Source: Pseudorasbora parva (taxonomy: Eukaryota > Chordata > Actinopteri > Cypriniformes > Gobionidae). Taken from it: a stretch of 64,000 nucleotides of DNA. Positions 1-64,000 of this stretch are shown in pieces. The DNA is taken from assembly GCF_024679245.1 (NCBI RefSeq), contig NC_090178.1, positions 46,261,072 to 46,325,071 on the forward strand, written 5' to 3'. The notes under the pieces were generated by a model that did no database searches, had not been told where the DNA came from, and was given only the letters and a program-made list of their open reading frames with translations. A program made the position numbers and the translations under genes. Numbering within the stretch: position 1 is the first letter of the stretch; every line of letters starts with the position of its first letter.

Positions 1-243
1 TTGACTCTTGAAATCTCTTTCCCCTCGCGTATTTTTGTGCTAGTCGGCTATTTTTAGTGGATTTAATCTGTGTGGAAACAAACTCCTCACGTGGCTTTTG
101 CAGTTTTGACTGTTTTATTCGTGTATTTTCACAGGTGAATGTCTTTGAACAGCTGTTCCCCATCAGTCTTCAATGGTTTGACTAACTACTAAACACACAG
201 AAGTCGTTTTTAAAACTTACTTTCTGAGTTTCCGGTCACAAAC
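1..243 (+). promoter_or_regulatory. limd1: 5' flank and 5' UTR of limd1, possible 3' splice site
   Basis: This is the sequence upstream of the start codon at 244. A T-rich tract followed by CACAG ends at 134 and looks like a 3' splice site, so 135-243 may be the 5' UTR part of an exon whose non-coding partner lies upstream of the window. The start codon has A at -3 and G at +4, a good Kozak context. No convincing TATA box was seen. Whether the promoter lies here or upstream cannot be decided from sequence alone. Confidence 0.45.
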
Positions 244-63062
<62,819 letters not shown>

Positions 63063-64000
63063 GTAAGACGCGTAACTCTCATTTTTTCTGAAATCACCGC
63101 TGTGGGCCTTTAGATGAGCCATATTCTCAGACTGTCTCTAAAGCCCTATTCGGACGGTAATTGTTTCTCATGTGGACGTCTTTAAAAATACATTTGCATG
63201 CCAACTCAGTGATAAAACTCAGAAATAAGTTAATACAATGCTGCACATTGAAACTATAACGTTAATTACTGCTGTAATAATGGCTCATTTCAAATGTTGA
63301 CATGTTTTTGTTGACACTTCTCTTTCTCTTTTGAGCGGTGATGACAGCTAATTCGTGTAAATACTTTCCGTTATTTTAGTATTAAATGTGTAGGCTAGAT
63401 CTTTATAATGCATCCAAATTACAGGGAAACGCAACCGTACGGTGCTCCGCTGGGGTCAAAAAGGATATAAACAGTGAATTTTTAAACAATCTTTTCTTGA
63501 AAATTCAGAGATGTGGATTCGGACGGCAGTTAAATCACCACACGACCTCGGTGTTTGTCTAAAAACAGGAGGTAATTCGGCCCGGGAGAAAAATACTGAC
63601 ATTCTGGATTCAGACGGCAATAAAATCACAGACTGTAAATTATGAAAATACCTCACGAGAAACAACTACCGTCCGAATAGGGCTATAGAATCATCTTTCC
63701 CGGTGTTAGGGCCATATGTCAAAGCAATGCCAATTTAGACTTATGATGCATCTTTGCTTGTTATGGGAGAGTTATCCAAACAGTGCTTGGCGGGTTTACC
63801 TTTACAACTACAGTTACTTACACTATCCTGGACGTCATCTAGGCCATTCCAGAACATTTAGGCCTGTTACTGAAGTTAATTCTGTTAGCATTGATGAAGG
63901 AGTGATTAGTGCTAAGTTAGGGCATGTGTCATTTGTTAAACCCCCCTGTCTATAATTAGAGATGACCCCTGAGGCATGCTGCACTCCAGCACCAACACTA
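63063..64000 (+). other. limd1 intron 6, start only
   Basis: Begins with donor GTAAGA and runs off the window. It contains the TIR element 63141-63689. 63690-64000 has no recognised element; a 79-residue open frame there has no known resemblance. Confidence 0.82.
63141..63689. mobile_element. GGACGGTA-TIR element, copy 2
   Basis: Ends AAGCCCTATTCGGACGGTAA and CTACCGTCCGAATAGGGCTA are inverted repeats 549 bp apart. The interior is the reverse complement of the 20893 copy. It starts only 79 bp after the exon 6 donor. Non-coding. Confidence 0.82.

Overview
The window is vertebrate nuclear DNA, almost certainly from a cypriniform (carp/zebrafish-type) teleost. The evidence is one long host gene with canonical GT-AG introns, a tRNA-derived V-SINE, and a dense load of class II elements of the kinds common in cyprinid genomes (hAT MITEs, TTAA-flanked Kolobok-like elements, Tc1/mariner). 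There are also BEL/Pao and DIRS retrotransposons. No bacterial, plasmid or CRISPR signal is present.

The host gene is limd1, a LIM-domain scaffold of the Ajuba/LIMD1/WTIP family, on the + strand. Six coding exons are visible: 244-1279, 18011-18112, 35189-35256, 38280-38342, 42752-42882 and 63011-63062. Their phases chain without a break to 484 codons: a disordered N-terminal half, LIM1, LIM2 and the start of LIM3. The rest of LIM3 and the stop codon lie beyond the right edge. Coding sequence is about 2% of the window.

Everything else is intron, largely built from transposable elements. Intron 1 has hAT MITEs, a SINE, a 1.7 kb TIR element, a four-level nest inside a dead Tc1-like element (10487-14461) and a 784-bp palindrome (15557-16340). 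Intron 2 has two inverted copies of a 527-bp hAT-like element, several TIR families, a 3.1 kb hAT with an L2 LINE fragment inside it, and a 1.3 kb hAT. Intron 3 holds a foldback split by a TTAA element, itself split by a hAT. Intron 4 holds three TTAA-flanked elements in 3.4 kb; one carries a decayed THAP-domain exon and a divergent second exon. Intron 5 holds a Tc1-like element with an open transposase that has lost a catalytic Asp, then a 13 kb nest: a non-autonomous hAT containing a BEL/Pao retrotransposon with apparently identical LTRs and a decayed DIRS element with inverted termini and an internal complementary region.

The single functional unit is limd1. The transposons supply no visible host function. 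Several inverted-repeat pairs flank internal limd1 exons and could pair in the pre-mRNA. Boundaries and target-site duplications were read by eye, and family names rest on motif recognition without any database search.
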